A DNA stretch of 7,847 nt, from NCBI GenBank assembly GCA_945867875.1, contig CAMBJF010000107.1:1-7847 (forward strand), in the 5' to 3' direction. Below the pieces are notes generated by a model that saw only the letters and a list, made by a program, of their open reading frames with translations, had not been told where the DNA came from and did no database searches. Source of the DNA: an uncultured Ruminococcus sp. GTDB lineage: Bacteria > Bacillota > Clostridia > Oscillospirales > Ruminococcaceae. Both the position numbers and the translations under genes were made by a program. Shown one piece after another: positions 5,916-7,847 of the stretch (its first letter is position 1; the number at the start of each line of letters is the position of its first letter).

Positions 5916-5944
5916 TTGTTTTTACTCTGAGGATATGATATTAT
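5916..5944 (+). promoter_or_regulatory. Probable promoter of the GH5 endoglucanase gene
   Basis: TTGTTT (5916-5921) and TATTAT (5939-5944) are spaced by 17 bases, with start expected near 5951 and a leader of about 50 bases. The -35 box is weak (three of six consensus bases), which would fit an activated or otherwise controlled gene. Other -10-like matches lie nearby, so the exact start is uncertain. Confidence 0.5.
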
Positions 5945-5959
5945 TGTCACATATGACAA
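5944..5959 (+). promoter_or_regulatory. Operator-like dyad at the GH5 promoter start site
   Basis: TTGTCA (5944-5949) and TGACAA (5954-5959) are perfect inverted arms around CATA. The site begins on the last base of the predicted -10 box and covers the expected transcription start, the classic place for a repressor. Which regulator would bind is unknown. It could also be a small RNA hairpin at the transcript's 5' end. Confidence 0.4.
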
Positions 5960-6001
5960 ATACGGACATCACAAGCCCACATTTTTTATGGAGGAAAACC
6001 T

Positions 6002-7834
6002 ATGAAACTGAAAACGATATCATCAGCGGCGGCTGTATGTATGGCTGTCACAATGCTGGCAGGCTGCGGTCAGACCACCGATACATCTTCCGACATCACT
6101 GCCGATACAGCGGAAAATGCCGCAGAAGCCGTGACATCAGAAGTTCTGACCGCTAAAATATCCCCCGAAGAGGAGGAAAAGATAAGCTCTATGACCTCTC
6201 TTGAAATGATAAGGGCTATGGGCAACGGAATAAACCTTGGCAACACCCTTGAAGCCTACAATCACAAGGGCTACATAAGCGGCGGCAACCCCGACGGCTT
6301 CGAGACAGGCTGGGGTCAGCCCTACACCACTGCCGAAATGATACAGGGTATGAAAAACGCAGGCTTTGACACCATAAGAATACCTGTTGCGTGGACAAAC
6401 GGTATGAACTACGAGTCGGGGGACTACACCATTGACGAGCGGCTTATGAACCGTGTTGAGACCGTTGTGAACTATGCCCTCGATGCCGATATGTACGTTA
6501 TCATAAACGACCACTGGGACGGCAGCTGGTGGGGTATGTTCGGCTCGGAGGATATGGCTGTAAGGGACAAGGCTCTTGAAATGTACAAGTCGATGTGGAC
6601 CCAGATAGGCGAGAATTTCAAGGACTATTCCCGCAAGCTCATTTTCGAGTCCGCCAACGAGGAGCTTGGCGACCGTCTCAATGACAAGGACGTTACGGGT
6701 TCTGAGGGCGTTCTTTCAAAGAATGAATGCTACGAGACCACAAATATGATAAACAGCGAATTTGTAAAGCTTATCCGCTCTCAGGGCGGCAACAATGCCG
6801 ACCGTTTCCTGCTTATTGCTGGCTACAACACGGACATTGCAATGACCTGCGACGAGCGCTTCAGGATGCCCGAGGACAGCGCAGAAAGCAAGCTTCTCCT
6901 TTCCGTGCATTACTATACCCCTTGGGATTACTGCGGCACAGAGAGCGTTGACCACTGGGGCTCTCCCAGAGATTACAAGGAGCAGAATGATCTGTTTGAA
7001 AAGTTGTCAAAATTCTCTGAGCAGGGCTACGGCGTGGTTATCGGCGAATATGCGGTAATGCAGAAAAACGGCGGTTTAAAGCCTGATACCGATAAGTTCT
7101 ATGCAAACGTTCTTGATAACTGCGACCTTTACGATTTCTGCCCCGTTCTGTGGGATTGCAGCAATTTCTACAAGAGAGTGACAAACACCCTTGCGGACGA
7201 GACCATTGCAGAGCTTTTCTCCTCACGCCGCTATGAAAACGAGAACAAGGACACCGACACCGTTAAGGCAGAGGCAAAGGCAAGGATAGATGAGACCGCT
7301 CAGGCGGCTTCCGACGAGCAGACGGCATCGATCGAGTTCCCGCCCTCCGATGATGCGGCTATTGCATGGATAATGTATGCATCAAGCGATTATGGCGTTT
7401 CCTACAACGTGGGCGACAGCTATGACCCCACAAGCTGCACAACAGGCGTTAAGGCTCAGAATGCACAGATAACAGGCGAGGGCACATACACCGTGAGCCT
7501 TGATTTCTCCGACTGCGGAATGGCGAAGGGCGTTTCTTTCTCCGCTTTGGGTATTTCAAACGGCGAACAGCTTTTCCCCGGCTACACCTACACCATTGAC
7601 GAGATACTTATTAACGGCGAAGCTTATGAGATGACAAGCAAGGGCTACACCTGCTCCGATGACGGAAAGTGCACAAGAGTAAATCTCTACAACGGCTGGG
7701 TAAAAAACGTTCCCGATGATGCAAGGACAGCTGACGGCGATATGACCGACTGCTCTCCTCAGATAATGCAGCTCACCGACGGCAAGAGGGTCAAGACCAT
7801 TTCGGTGACATTTACGGTAAAAGCGGGTCAGTGA
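6002..7834 (+). CDS. GH5-family endoglucanase lipoprotein with C-terminal accessory domain
   Basis: This 610-residue secreted glycoside hydrolase probably cuts beta-1,4-glucan (cellulose or related) outside the cell. Residues 1-22 are a lipoprotein signal ending in the lipobox LAGC (19-22), so C22 should be lipid-anchored. An acidic Thr/Ala-rich spacer follows to about residue 60. The GH5 barrel covers about 65-405: GNGINLGNTLEA (74-85), ETGWGQPYTT (101-110), R126 in TIRIPVAW, H171 in NDHWDGSWWG, acid/base E220 after N219, HYYTPW (303-308), nucleophile E349 in VIGEY, and W384 in PVLWD. A charged linker (about 408-450) leads to an unassigned beta-rich domain (451-610), perhaps carbohydrate-binding. 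The start is clear, with GGAGG (5990-5994) seven bases before the ATG. The acid/base motif reads NEE rather than the usual NEP. Exact GH5 subfamily and substrate are not settled. No terminator is visible before the window ends. Confidence 0.92.
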   Translation: MKLKTISSAAAVCMAVTMLAGCGQTTDTSSDITADTAENAAEAVTSEVLTAKISPEEEEKISSMTSLEMIRAMGNGINLGNTLEAYNHKGYISGGNPDGFETGWGQPYTTAEMIQGMKNAGFDTIRIPVAWTNGMNYESGDYTIDERLMNRVETVVNYALDADMYVIINDHWDGSWWGMFGSEDMAVRDKALEMYKSMWTQIGENFKDYSRKLIFESANEELGDRLNDKDVTGSEGVLSKNECYETTNMINSEFVKLIRSQGGNNADRFLLIAGYNTDIAMTCDERFRMPEDSAESKLLLSVHYYTPWDYCGTESVDHWGSPRDYKEQNDLFEKLSKFSEQGYGVVIGEYAVMQKNGGLKPDTDKFYANVLDNCDLYDFCPVLWDCSNFYKRVTNTLADETIAELFSSRRYENENKDTDTVKAEAKARIDETAQAASDEQTASIEFPPSDDAAIAWIMYASSDYGVSYNVGDSYDPTSCTTGVKAQNAQITGEGTYTVSLDFSDCGMAKGVSFSALGISNGEQLFPGYTYTIDEILINGEAYEMTSKGYTCSDDGKCTRVNLYNGWVKNVPDDARTADGDMTDCSPQIMQLTDGKRVKTISVTFTVKAGQ

Positions 7835-7847
7835 TGACCTTATAAAA

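Larger units (their letters stand above)
5695..6001. other. AT-rich divergent intergenic region
   Basis: These 307 bases separate the EF-G-like gene (minus) from the GH5 gene (plus). They hold the two promoters and the dyad listed separately, and three copies of the self-palindromic hexamer TGTACA (5753-5758, 5828-5833, 5851-5856). They also hold a possible leader stem, GCTGAT (5727-5732) with ATCAGC (5759-5764), inside the EF-G-like transcript. No open reading frame here looks coding. Possible weaker plus-strand promoter parts are TTGACC (5869-5874) with CATAAA 17 bases later, and TATGAT at 5934-5939. Confidence 0.6.

Noticed and set aside
7835..7847. Adapter sequence or terminator at the right end
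   Set aside because: The last 13 bases show neither adapter sequence nor a hairpin; the window simply ends.

Overview
This 7.8-kb window looks like the end of a draft assembly contig from a plant-fibre-degrading Clostridia member, most likely Ruminococcus or a close relative. That placement is inferred from four things: the dnaX–ybaB–recR order, protein styles typical of Firmicutes, tRNA genes with encoded CCA, and a secreted GH5 cellulase lipoprotein. No 16S or other decisive marker is present. The first 46 bases are not genomic. They are the end of an Illumina P7 primer, an 8-base index and the Nextera/Tn5 adapter, so the contig ran into library sequence and cut dnaX open.

Layout, left to right. 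The plus strand carries the 3' two-thirds of dnaX (clamp-loader subunit), then ybaB/ebfC (nucleoid-associated protein), then recR (recombination mediator). A stem-loop separates dnaX from ybaB, and an intrinsic-terminator-like hairpin separates ybaB from recR, so the classic cluster seems to be internally tuned rather than a plain operon. A strong extended -10 promoter next drives two tandem glutamine tRNA genes (anticodons UUG and CUG), which end at a U-rich terminator.

That terminator faces the terminator of a minus-strand gene for an unrecognised surface protein: signal peptide, beta-rich ectodomain, C-terminal membrane anchor. Upstream of it on the same strand is a 692-residue EF-G-like translational GTPase of the EF-G-2 type, with altered GTPase motifs but a conserved domain IV. 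A 307-bp AT-rich divergent region then holds back-to-back promoters, a 16-bp dyad at the predicted start site on the plus side, and three TGTACA palindromes. It leads into a plus-strand gene for a 610-residue lipoprotein: a GH5 endoglucanase catalytic domain, a charged linker and an unassigned C-terminal beta-rich domain. The window ends 13 bases after its stop codon.

The left half is housekeeping (replication, repair, tRNA). The right half pairs an accessory translation factor with cell-surface functions, and the GH5 lipoprotein points to extracellular beta-glucan digestion. I see no mobile element, CRISPR array or defence locus, and no clear new multi-gene system. The points most worth checking are the library adapter, the C-terminal domain and active-site variants of the GH5 protein, the unrecognised anchored protein, the operator-like dyad and the hairpins inside the dnaX–recR cluster.
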